The position numbers and the translations under genes were made by a program. From Pyropia haitanensis (taxonomy: Eukaryota > Rhodophyta > Bangiophyceae > Bangiales > Bangiaceae): 64,000 nucleotides of DNA. The stretch lies in contig SDUX01000003.1 in NCBI GenBank assembly GCA_008729055.1, positions 1,116,001 to 1,180,000 on the forward strand, written 5' to 3'. The notes under the pieces are model-generated. The model was not told where the DNA came from. It saw nothing but the letters and a program-made list of their open reading frames with translations, and ran no database searches. Positions within the stretch are counted from its first letter, which is position 1. Each line of letters starts with the position of its first letter. Below, piece after piece: positions 20,937 through 29,980 of this stretch.

Positions 20937-22023
20937 GGGGGGGTGAGTGTCGGAAGGGTGGGGGGTGGTTGGCGGGGGGTGGCGGGGGGGGGGGGGGGGG
21001 AGGCTTTTGTGGGGGGGGTGGCAGCGAGCGCGCGGCTGGTGACACGCGCGGGTGCAGCGGCCCCAACTGAATGAAATAACCAGACGGCCAGCCCAGGGCG
21101 GGGTGGACCTCAACGACGCCCCGGCCGTCGCAGCCAACGAGCGGGCGGCGGCGGCGGCGGCGGTGTCCTTAGCGGGGGGCACCCCCAACGGGCCGCCGCG
21201 TCGGCGGCCGTCGGCGGCCGTCGGCGGGCCGACGCCGCCGCTCCCGTCCATGACCTCGTCAAGATTCGGTTGCTCTTTCTCCTTGTGACCGGTTCGCTTC
21301 GCACACGGGCGCCGCCCGCTGCGGACGCGCGTGGCCCGCGGTCCGCCGGCAACCTTCCATACCCCACTCGTCCCCCAGCCGCCCACCCGCCAGCCGGTGG
21401 GTCACCGGCGAGGTCACGGCGCGGCGCGGCGCGTCCATGCGCCAGCGTCGGGTTGGACGTCAGCAAAGCGACGCCGCACCCTGCTGGTTGGTGTCCACCG
21501 TATGGACCCTTCCAGGGTGAACAGGACCCATCCTCGCGCAGGATGCACTGCGCACACCCTCAATGGCACGCCGCAGGCGACGCCCCAGCGTTGGGCCGTG
21601 CCACGCTCGTCCGTCCTTCCGTATCTGCATGCTGGCGCAGGGGGGGCGTGCGGGGTGTGGTGGGGGAGGGTGTGGGTCCAATGAGGCGCAGGAGAGGCTC
21701 CATCCACCCGCCCACCTACACCCCGCTACTCGAGGACGGCGATGCGAGACGGGAGAGTACAAGAGCATTCCTGTCCTCTACCACACAGCCCTCCATGCAG
21801 CGCATGACCAATAGACGCACCTGCAACGGGGCTCGCGCGAGAGGCGCAAACAGGCCGCCAGCTCCACACTGCGTTCCATTCCAGGCGTATGCGGTTTCGT
21901 AGGTACACCTGGGAAGGGGGGCCACGTCATGCTTTGCCGCATGGCGGAGGCTTGCTCCCCAGAGAATGATGGAGGGGGTACGGGGGGAGGATGGCTCGGA
22001 CCGATCACCCCAGCTGCTGAACG

Positions 22024-22041
22024 CAGCCCGTTGCCGAGGCT
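22024..22041 (+). promoter_or_regulatory. conserved upstream element of secreted paralogue 2
   Basis: Counterpart of 19781-19798: 15 of 18 positions identical by eye, and the distance to its TATA box differs by only 2 bp. Confidence 0.5.
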
Positions 22042-22119
22042 GTCGTCGCCTTGTCCGGGGCGGCCCTCTGCGAGGCGGGCGGGAGAGCCCGCTGCCGCCG
22101 CCGTCGGCGCGGACGGGGG

Positions 22120-22126
22120 TATAAAG
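22120..22126 (+). promoter_or_regulatory. TATA box of secreted paralogue 2
   Basis: TATAAAG followed by GGGGACGG, 199 bp upstream of the ATG at 22319; equivalent to the site at 19879. Confidence 0.75.
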
Positions 22127-22318
22127 GGGACGGCGTGGGCAGCCCCCACCGCCCAGGTCTTCCGCACCCCAACGCACTCGCCACGCCACTCACCTGCCTT
22201 CCGCCCCCTCCTGCCTCCCTCGTGATCAGCGCCGACCCGCCCTGCCCACACACCCCTCCCCGCCCATCTCGCGTCCGTGCCCTCCGTCCCCTGCTGCCGA
22301 CCATCCCGCCCCGCGCCA

Positions 22319-23179
22319 ATGGCGCGCAAAGCATCGACGACCCGCCGGGTGCTGGCCGCCGCCGCCGTCGCCGCCGCCGCCCTCGTCGGGTTGGCCGCGG
22401 CGGGGGCGCGGCCGGCGGGGGCGGCCCCCCCCCGACGCCCGGCGGTGGCCGGCCGCCAAGCCGGCCGCACGACGGTGCTGCCCGTCGCGGACCTCCTCGC
22501 GCGGCACTGCGACGGCACGCCCATTGGCGGGCCCACCGCCGCCGCGATGGGCTCCACCGCCGCTTGGACTGGCAACTGCACGCTGGTGCTGGCGGCGGCC
22601 GGCGGACAGCTCACCTGGTTCCCGGGCGCCGCCTCGGCTATTGACGGCGCCCTCGTCATCCGGCTGGCCGACGGCACGCCGCCCGCACCGCCGGCCGGGG
22701 GGGGCGACACGGGCGGCGGCGGCGGGGAGGTGGAGTGGAACTCCCTATCGTCGGTGCGCGCCACCTCCCTGGCCATGGCCGTCCGCGCCATTGACGTGGG
22801 GGGGGAGGCGCTGGTGGCCACGTCGGGGCCGGACGGGATGACGCTCGCCGCCGCGGCGGCCGTGGACGTGCGGTGGAACGCGACCCTCCGCGCCGCGGCG
22901 GGGCCCCTGTCCATCACCGCGGCGGGCGGCGTGGACCTGGATGGTAGCGCGACAGTCGCCGCGGCGGGCGGTGACGTCACGGTGGCCGCGGGTGGCAACC
23001 TGCGCGTCCTGCCCGCCGCGGCTGTGTCGGGGGCCGGGGACGTGAGCCTGCGCGCCGGGGAGAACGCGACGCTCATCAACGCGTCGCTGTCGTCGGGAGG
23101 GGTGCTGACGGTCGCGGCGCGCCGCTGTCTTGCGTCGGGGGTGTCCTCTTCTGCGCCGATCGTGCGGGTGTGTGAGTAG
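22319..23179 (+). CDS. secreted beta-repeat-like protein, tandem copy 2
   Basis: 286 aa, the paralogue of the gene at 20085. Signal peptide (MARKASTTRRVLAAAAVAAA...), then VLPVADLLARHCDGTPIGG, WTGNCTLVLAAAGGQLTW and ALVIRLADGTPPAPP, in the same order as copy 1. The Gly-rich linker is shorter in acidic residues. The C-terminal repeat half has GPLSITAAGGVDLDG, GDVTVAAGGNLRV and GDVSLRAGENATL, ending SSGGVLTVAARRC ... VRVCE. Cys positions are conserved between copies. Sequons occur at NCT, NAT and NAS. Promoter, coding region and part of the 3' flank are all similar between copies, so they arose by tandem segmental duplication of about 2.2 kb. Function unknown; secretion is a confident inference. 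Confidence 0.75.
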   Translation: MARKASTTRRVLAAAAVAAAALVGLAAAGARPAGAAPPRRPAVAGRQAGRTTVLPVADLLARHCDGTPIGGPTAAAMGSTAAWTGNCTLVLAAAGGQLTWFPGAASAIDGALVIRLADGTPPAPPAGGGDTGGGGGEVEWNSLSSVRATSLAMAVRAIDVGGEALVATSGPDGMTLAAAAAVDVRWNATLRAAAGPLSITAAGGVDLDGSATVAAAGGDVTVAAGGNLRVLPAAAVSGAGDVSLRAGENATLINASLSSGGVLTVAARRCLASGVSSSAPIVRVCE

Positions 23180-24319
23180 ACGGTCGGGTGGCGAGAGGTG
23201 GGGGAGGGAATGATTGGGCTTTGCGGGACGAGAGAGGGCCACGAGGTGACCTTCTAGGGTGGTGGGCGGCGGCGGAGCGGGGGGGATGAGCGACCGCGCC
23301 GGCGCGCCGGCGCGCCACATCCATGGCCGCACGCTGTTTAGCTTTTTTGGTGGTGCGTTTGCCAAACGCCGTCCTCCTGGCGGTGGGGCGTCCTGCCCGC
23401 CGCCGCCATCCAAGGTGGCGTCGCCGCGGAGCCACTGACAACAAAAACCAGAGGGCAACCCAGGGAGAGGTGGACCTTGACAGCTCCGCGGTCGTCACAT
23501 CCAAAGCGCATCGGTGGGCGCGGTCGCGGCACCCGCAGGGGGCACCGCCGGCAGGGCGTCCGCGTCCGCAATCGTCGGGAGGCCACGTCCGCTCACACCG
23601 CCTTGTCAGAGCGGTTGTGGGTGTCGCGCCGCACCCGCCTCCCCTCCCAGCTTCTCTCGCCCTCTCTTCCCCACACCCTCTCCATACCACCCACTGTGCC
23701 TGTGGCCTCTGCCGGTGGCGCCTGTGCGGATGGTGGAAGCTCAGCTGTGGTCCGCCGCCAAGGTGAGCGTGGCGGGAGGCACACCGCAACGCCGCGCCAA
23801 CGGCTGGGGTCCCCGTGCGGCAGGGGCCCACCGGCGGCGCCTACGGCTGGACCCATCGCCACAAAGAGGCAGGGGGTGGGGAGGCCGAGCGCGTCACGGA
23901 GCCAGTCTTGTTGGCTGAAGGAGTCGACACCGTTGCGCTGGTGAGCGGCGTTCCCGCCAGAGGGACGCAGAGAGGGAGGGAAGGAGGAAGGAGGGGAGCG
24001 CGAGAGTGAGGCCGCCTGCCGCTGTAGACGCCCCAGCACAACATGCCCGGGCCACGGCGGCCGCCAATCCGCCAACCTGCTCACCTTGCGGGACCCCACC
24101 GGGGGTTAACGCTGGGTCGGAGGCCACCGTGGGGGGGCCGCTGCTGCCGATGCTGCCGCTGCAGACCCTGCTGCAGCTGCCGCTGCTGCGTGGCTGCCAC
24201 CGCCGGCATTGGCGCTGACCACCGTAGTTCCGGTCATCGGCTGCCAATGGGCTGCACTCGCTGGAGCGGCCGGCGAGCCTGTCCAGCGCCCCTCGCGGCG
24301 GTGCAGCCGCGCCCCGGGC

Positions 24320-24496
24320 GCTGTCAAGGGTGGCCGCGTTCCACACTAGCACCTCGACGTCGTTGCCCCTTGATACCAGCTGCAGCTCGTCTTGACACCA
24401 GCGCATACCATACAGCTCCTGCCGATAGAAGGCCAGCTCGCTCGCGACCTGGTTCTCAACGCACACGTCCCGGGTTGAACCACTCCGGGTAGTCAC
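24320..24496 (-). pseudogene. decayed Cdc20/Fizzy-type WD40 fragment
   Basis: On the minus strand about 59 codons read TRSGSTRDVCVENQ, then VASELAFYRQELYGMRWCQ, then LQLVSRGNDVEVLVWNAATL. This matches the Fizzy-family blade pattern SSGSRDxx...DVRxxxxxVxxLxxHxQEVCGLxW, xxLASGGNDNxVxVWN. Family-diagnostic residues (HxQEVCGL, SGGNDN) are only partly kept and a few residues after SGSR appear deleted. No neighbouring WD40 blade is readable on either side and the frame soon ends, so this is a relic rather than a gene. The assignment is pattern recognition only. Confidence 0.55.
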
Positions 24497-24838
24497 GCGA
24501 TCCCAACGGCGGCAGCGCGGAGCTCAAGACATCCAAACCGACGCGACATTAGCGGTCGCGGAAAGCCCGGCGTCAGCTGCCGCGCCGGGGGGCAGCAGAC
24601 GTGCGGTCAGCTGCCATCCCCGCGGGGACCACAACCAGGAGTAGACAGGGCCGTGGGTGGTCCTTACATTCCCCAACTGGTCACCGCCGACACATGAACC
24701 GGCAGGGTGGGAGACCCCATCGCACAATCGTTTCAGAGCTACAATGCCAGCGGGGACGGGCGGGGCGACACTCTGGCCACCGGCGCAGGTGGAGGGGGGG
24801 GGACGTCCCGCCAACAGGAGGTAGAAGAAAGGTGCGAC

Positions 24839-25004
24839 GAAGGGGGGTGGCAAAGAGGGGCGACGAAGGAGGGTGACGACGAGGCGCGACGTGGAGCGAC
24901 GAAGGAGGGTGGCAAAGAGGGCCGGCGAAGGAGGGTGGCAAAGAGGGCCGGCGAAGGAGGGTGGCAACGAGGGCCGACGAAGGAGAATGGCAAAGAGGGC
25001 CGAC
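24839..25004 (+). repeat. 26-bp minisatellite, about 6 units
   Basis: Unit GAAGGAGGGTGGCAAAGAGG plus GCCGAC/GCCGGC. Units begin at 24839, 24865, (a 10-bp truncated unit at 24891), 24901, 24927, 24953 and 24979. The period of 26 is not a multiple of three, so it does not encode a peptide repeat. Confidence 0.9.
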
Positions 25005-25678
25005 TATGAGCGGCGACGCGGCGAAGCCCGGGTCGACACGGGTGACGGCAACTTGCCGCCACACTGACAAATGTGATCTTCACTGTTGGTGGACTGGAAG
25101 ACTTGGACGTTGGCCCCAGAATGTGGCGTTGCTGACAGTCGTGCGGATAGACCAGCCAGCCGACGCTTGCCTGCTGCCGTCAGCCGAGGCGCAGTCGGTG
25201 GACGCGCACGGCCGCGCGCGCGGACGACACTGCCCGGACGACCCCCCCCCCTCCGCCTCCCCCCCCCCCCGCCTCCCCGTGCAACACTTGCTGGGTTCGC
25301 GTCCAAGGCAGTCGCAGTGCCTCTGCCGGCCTGGGCAGAGGCCGGCCAGTTGTTTTGGCCCAGTCCTACGGGCGTCCCGGCGCGCACACCCTGGATCTGC
25401 ATCGCCGGTTTGCTCTGGTGGGACGTGGCGCCGCCGACCAAGTGGCGCGCGCGGCGCGGGTCGGCCGGGATAGGACCAAGCCGGGACATTAAGGCACGCC
25501 CTCCGCTTGCTACTCTTTTTTTTTGTTCGCCTTGTCCACTTGCTGTGCTCACCGCCGACGGCGGTGCCCGTGTAACCTTGGCGTCGGAGGTGGTTGGCGA
25601 CGGGCGGCCGAATCGGGTCGTCCTTGACATCCCCGCGAGCGGGGTCGGTGGCCCCGTTGTCCTTACCCACACACCACG

Positions 25679-28600
25679 ATGGGGATCGTTGCGGAGCTGC
25701 CCCGTTCGTCTGCGCTGGCATGGGCGCCCTCTGGGACGGGCGCGATGCTCGCCGCCGCCCCCGCCGCCGACATCTTTGATGCTTCCTTTGATGCGGGCGG
25801 CCGCCTAGAGCTCCTCGCCCTGGACGTCCACGCGCCGGCGCTGCGCCTCCGTGCGGCGGCGCCGTGCCCGGAGCGGGCGCACGCGGTCGCGTGGGGTGCG
25901 CCCTCAACGTCCCCGGGGTTGGTCGCGGCGGCGCTCGAGGGCGGCGCCGTGTCGGTGTGGGACGCGTCGGCGCTGCTGCGGCTGCCGCTGGCCTCAGCCG
26001 GCGGCGCTGACGGCGGTGGCGCCGCGGCCGCGGCGACGGTCGTGTCGGCCGGGACGGGCGCGCACGCCGGCGCGGCGCGAGCGGTGGAGTGGAACCCGCG
26101 GGTGCCGACGCTGCTCGCGTCTGCAGGCGACGACGGCCACGTGCTGGTGTGGGACTTTGGTCGTGGCGCCGGCGGTGGCGCGCCGGTGACGCCGCTGACC
26201 CCCGTGGGCGTCGCGCCCGCCCCGCCGGGCGCGTCGGGCGCGGACGCGCCCGCGGGGGCGGCGCCCGCCAAGGAGGCGATGCTGTCGGTGGCGTGGAACC
26301 GACAGATGCAGCAGATCCTGGCCGGCGGCGGCGCGGCGGGTGTCACGGCGGTGTGGGACTTGAGACAAAAGCGGCGGGTGATTGCGCTGCGCCACCCGCG
26401 GGGGCGGCTGACGTGCTCGGGGCTGGCCTGGTCGCCCACCGTTGCGACCCAGCTGTTGACCGCCAGCGCCGAGCGGGGGGCGCTGCTGTGGGATCTCCGC
26501 AACGCCACCGCCCCGCTGCGGTCGCTGCGGCACCACCGGGCCGGGATCGCGGCCGTTTCGTGGTGCCCGCAAGACTCGGGCTTGCTGCTCACGGCGGGCC
26601 ATGATGGCGCCACGTTGGTGGTGGATCCAGCGTCGGGCGACGTCCTGTCGAGCGTCTCCCATGTGGGCGGTGGCGGTGGGGAAGCGAGCGGCGCGGGTGC
26701 GGGCGTGGACGGCGGCGACACGGACAGCCTGGATGGCGGCGTTGTGCGGGGCGACTTTGGGTTGGGGTGGAACCCACGGCTGCCCGGGGTGTTCGCCACT
26801 GCCAGCCGCGATGGGCGGATCGCGGTGCAGTCGCTGCTCACCGCGTCGGTGGCATCGTCCGTGTCGAGCGCTACCGCGTCGGCGCTTTCAACCGCGTTTG
26901 GCGGGGAGTTTGTGTCCGGCGCGACTGCCGAGTCCCCGCGCGTAACCGCCGCGGCCTCGCCGGGGGGCACTCTGATGAGCCGCAGCCCGGCTTGGCTGGC
27001 TCGCCGCGCGTGTCTGTCTTTTGGACCCTGCGGCCGGCCCGTGGCGGTGATCAGCGGCGGCGCGGCGGGTGCCAAGGGCGTGAGCCCCACCAGCGTCGTG
27101 CGGCTGCACCCGCGGGTACAGACAGAGGAGACGTTTGTGTCGGCGGCCCTGGCATTGGAGCGGGACGTGGGTGGGCCTGAGGCGGACCTAGCCTCCCTGG
27201 CGGCCTACTGTGATGAGAAGGCGGAGAATGTGGGGGAGGACGGCGGCGACGACGGACCGGTGGAGCGCGTTAGCTGGGCGCTGCTGGCGCTACAGCTGCG
27301 GCCGCACGCGCGGCAGCAGCTGCTGAGCCATCTCGGCTTTGCCGTGCCCGCTGTGGCGCAGTCGTCCGCGGAAGGGGTTGTTGGGCTGGAGGCCTCCCCA
27401 CCTCTGTGCTCCATGCAGGGCGACGCTCCCGAGCCGGCGGCGGTTTCCATGTCGCCACCACCGGTGCAGGATACGGGCTCGTATGCTCTGCAATCGCCCG
27501 TTTCTGGAATGCCTCAGTCGCCGGCCCCGTACACCGACACGCCGCACGTGGCTGCTAACCTGGACGGTCCCGCTCCGTGGGACGTGCCCGACTCGACAGG
27601 TGCCGCGCCGCCGACCGTGTCGGGTATGGGCAGTATCCTGGACGGTGACCCGTCTGGCGGCGCGCTGGACGGGTCATCTGCCGCTGTGTTTGGCGACGGC
27701 AGCGGCGCCATCAATGGGGGGAAGCCGACGCCGTCAGGGGACGCGAAGGGCACGGACGGTGACGATGACAACGCGGACGTGCTGACCGCCGCCCACGTAG
27801 ATGTGGAAGACGCGTCAGCGGTGGACCGGTTTGTCTCTCGCTCTGTCCTGGTCGGGGACTTTTCTGCTGCCGTGGACGCCAGCCTCAGGACTGGCCGCTT
27901 TGCCGACGCTCTATTGCTGGCGCGCCGTGGGGGGGATGATCTGTGGCGGCGGGCGGCCGACGCGGTCATGGCAACCTCCCCCCCGCCGGCACCGACGGCC
28001 GCACTGGCCGCCGCGTCGGCAGCTGTGGCGGGGCGGGTCAGCCTGGAGCGTGCTGCAGACTGGCGCGACGCCCTTGCCGCAGCGGTTACGTTTTCAGGTG
28101 GGCCTGAGCTGTCTGCCTCTGCCCGTGCCATCGCAGCCCAAATAGTTGAGGGCAAGGACGATTCCTTGACAGGGGACGCCGCCACGGAAGCCGCCATCAC
28201 GTGCTACATTGCAGCGGGCGACACGGCGGCTGCTGCGGATGTGTGGCTGTCTTCCCTCGCTGCTACTCGATCGGCATCTCGGCTGCCTGAGCTCACTGCC
28301 GCGGTGGCCAAGATCCGCCTGTTGGCGTCTGCCGTGTGCGCCGGACGGGGTGACACGGCGGACTTGGGTTCCGTTCGTGCCTTGGACGCGACGTCCGCGT
28401 CGGCTTTGGTGGCTTTTGGTCGCACGTTGGCAGCGGCGGGGCAGCCGGGCCTGGCGGTAGCCTACTTTGCCAACATCGAGTCGGCTGCGGACGACGCGGA
28501 CTTGGCGCGCAACGCGGCTGCGCCTGCGTATGCTCCCGAACCGGCGGTGGCGCAATCCCAGGAGCAGTACGGCCAGGCACAGCAGTCGGCGTATGGTCAG

Positions 28601-29980
28601 CCGCAGCAGCAGCCGCACGGCTTTGGTCAGTCTTCGCAGCCCAGCTTTGGCCAGCAGCAGCACCCGGGGAGTGCAGGGTACGGATCCACCTCTGGTGGAT
28701 ACCCGCAGGCAGGCCAATATGCAGGCAGCAGCTTTGCCCCCGCCCCTGCTGCCGGCGGCTTTGGGACACCAGCCAACGGGTTTGGCAACGGTGCTCCTCA
28801 AGGGGGTGCCGCCGCCGGCGGTGCAGGCTTCTATGGTGCGCAGCAGCAGCCGTCGACGCCAGTGCCCGCCTCTTCCCCAGCGTACCAGCCGCCTCAGCCG
28901 CCAACGATGGCTTCCTTCATGCCTCCCGTTCCGGCGCCGCCCCAGTCGTTTGGCTCGCCTTCGCCGTCGGCGAGTGGACAATCAGGGCCGACCCCGTGGG
29001 GTGCCCCAGCGGCTGCGCCCGCGCTACCGCCAATGCCGCTTGCACCGGCGGCTGCGCCGCTGCAGGGTGCGCCGCCGGCGCCCGGCTCCAACTTCGGTGC
29101 GCCCATGCCGTTTGGGCCTGGGTCTTCGCCCCAGCCGCCTGCATACCAGCAGCAGCAGCAGCCTGCGTACACCCAGCCGACTATGCCGGCGATGCCGTCT
29201 CTGCCCCCGCCGATGCCCTCCTTTTCCGGTGGCGTTGGGGGCGACGTCGGGTCTGGTGGCTTTGGAGGGGGGGCGAACGCTGCGTCCATGCCGCCGTCGA
29301 TGCCTGGCGCAGCCTCGGCTCTTCCGCCACCTCCGCCGCCTCCGCCACCGCCAAGCGACCCCACCGCCATGCCGGGGGGTGTGCCGTTCAACCCCAATGC
29401 TCGTGCCCGTGTGGGTGGAGACGGTGGTCGGCCGCGGCTGCCGCCGTCGGCCGAGGTGGCCGGGGTGGTGCGGAAGCCGGCGGGCGCGCCGGGTGGGCCT
29501 GGGGCGCCGCCTGTGGGGATGAGTCGCTCGTCGTCGGCGTCGTCTGCCTTGGGCGCCCTGAGCGTTGCTGGGTCGGATGCGGCTGGGGGTGGTGGCGGCG
29601 GTGCAAAGTTGGCTTCCCTTCCAGCCGTGGCGGTGGATGCGGCGGATGTGTCGGCCGTACCGCGGGAGCAGGCGGCCATCCCGCGGGCGCTCTGCGGTTC
29701 CTTTGCGTATACCGCCCAGCTGAGCAGTACGCCTGTCTTCCGCCGCAAGATGGACGACGTCAGCCGCAAGCTGGGGCGGTTGCTGTCGGCACTGAACGCG
29801 GGCATTGTGGACGCGGCCGTGATTGCCCACTTGCTCCGCCTAGCTGGGGCGCTGGAGAAGGGAGACTACGACGAGGCCGCGTCGGTCGTGCAAGTTCTGA
29901 CACGGGAACACTGGGACGAGCACGGCAGCTGGATCCAGGCGCTTCAGCGCATGATCCAGAGCGCCCGCACGGGCCGGTAA
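25679..29980 (+). CDS. SEC31: COPII outer-coat protein SEC31
   Basis: Outer-layer scaffold of COPII vesicles that bud from ER exit sites; it pairs with SEC13 and stimulates Sar1 GTPase via Sec23. 1433 aa in one exon, close to the family's 1200-1300. Residues 1 to about 400 form a WD40 propeller (blade motifs LVAAALEGGAVSVWDASALL, DDGHVLVWDFG, AGVTAVWDLRQK). About 480-560 is the acidic domain-closing segment (VGGPEADLASLAAYCDEKAE). About 710-940 is the alpha-helical ACE1-type region (FSAAVDASLRTGRFADALLL). About 950-1330 is the Pro/Gln/Gly-rich, disordered Sec23-binding region. About 1340-1433 is the C-terminal helical domain (MDDVSRKLGRLLSALNAGIV ... REHWDEHGSWIQALQRMIQ). Start is the first in-frame ATG and matches the conserved beginning of the propeller. 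Confidence 0.96.
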   Translation: MGIVAELPRSSALAWAPSGTGAMLAAAPAADIFDASFDAGGRLELLALDVHAPALRLRAAAPCPERAHAVAWGAPSTSPGLVAAALEGGAVSVWDASALLRLPLASAGGADGGGAAAAATVVSAGTGAHAGAARAVEWNPRVPTLLASAGDDGHVLVWDFGRGAGGGAPVTPLTPVGVAPAPPGASGADAPAGAAPAKEAMLSVAWNRQMQQILAGGGAAGVTAVWDLRQKRRVIALRHPRGRLTCSGLAWSPTVATQLLTASAERGALLWDLRNATAPLRSLRHHRAGIAAVSWCPQDSGLLLTAGHDGATLVVDPASGDVLSSVSHVGGGGGEASGAGAGVDGGDTDSLDGGVVRGDFGLGWNPRLPGVFATASRDGRIAVQSLLTASVASSVSSATASALSTAFGGEFVSGATAESPRVTAAASPGGTLMSRSPAWLARRACLSFGPCGRPVAVISGGAAGAKGVSPTSVVRLHPRVQTEETFVSAALALERDVGGPEADLASLAAYCDEKAENVGEDGGDDGPVERVSWALLALQLRPHARQQLLSHLGFAVPAVAQSSAEGVVGLEASPPLCSMQGDAPEPAAVSMSPPPVQDTGSYALQSPVSGMPQSPAPYTDTPHVAANLDGPAPWDVPDSTGAAPPTVSGMGSILDGDPSGGALDGSSAAVFGDGSGAINGGKPTPSGDAKGTDGDDDNADVLTAAHVDVEDASAVDRFVSRSVLVGDFSAAVDASLRTGRFADALLLARRGGDDLWRRAADAVMATSPPPAPTAALAAASAAVAGRVSLERAADWRDALAAAVTFSGGPELSASARAIAAQIVEGKDDSLTGDAATEAAITCYIAAGDTAAAADVWLSSLAATRSASRLPELTAAVAKIRLLASAVCAGRGDTADLGSVRALDATSASALVAFGRTLAAAGQPGLAVAYFANIESAADDADLARNAAAPAYAPEPAVAQSQEQYGQAQQSAYGQPQQQPHGFGQSSQPSFGQQQHPGSAGYGSTSGGYPQAGQYAGSSFAPAPAAGGFGTPANGFGNGAPQGGAAAGGAGFYGAQQQPSTPVPASSPAYQPPQPPTMASFMPPVPAPPQSFGSPSPSASGQSGPTPWGAPAAAPALPPMPLAPAAAPLQGAPPAPGSNFGAPMPFGPGSSPQPPAYQQQQQPAYTQPTMPAMPSLPPPMPSFSGGVGGDVGSGGFGGGANAASMPPSMPGAASALPPPPPPPPPPSDPTAMPGGVPFNPNARARVGGDGGRPRLPPSAEVAGVVRKPAGAPGGPGAPPVGMSRSSSASSALGALSVAGSDAAGGGGGGAKLASLPAVAVDAADVSAVPREQAAIPRALCGSFAYTAQLSSTPVFRRKMDDVSRKLGRLLSALNAGIVDAAVIAHLLRLAGALEKGDYDEAASVVQVLTREHWDEHGSWIQALQRMIQSARTGR

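Larger units (their letters stand above)
20937..22318. other. spacer between tandem secreted paralogues
   Basis: Contains the 3' flank of copy 1 and the promoter of copy 2. The segment 21071-21121 (ending GGTGGACCTCAACGA) is similar to 23435-23485 downstream of copy 2. No other gene seen. Confidence 0.55.
23180..25678. other. 2.5-kb intergenic region upstream of SEC31
   Basis: Holds the duplicated 3' flank of secreted copy 2 (23435-23485), a decayed Cdc20-like fragment (about 24.3-24.5 kb) and a 26-bp minisatellite (24839-25004). Composition is less extreme than in other spacers. No intact gene seen. Confidence 0.55.

Noticed and set aside
24839..25004. Repeated peptide (LPPSFAGPLCHPP-like) as a repeat protein on the minus strand
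   Set aside because: The DNA period is 26 bp, so the frame shifts each unit and no stable peptide repeat results.
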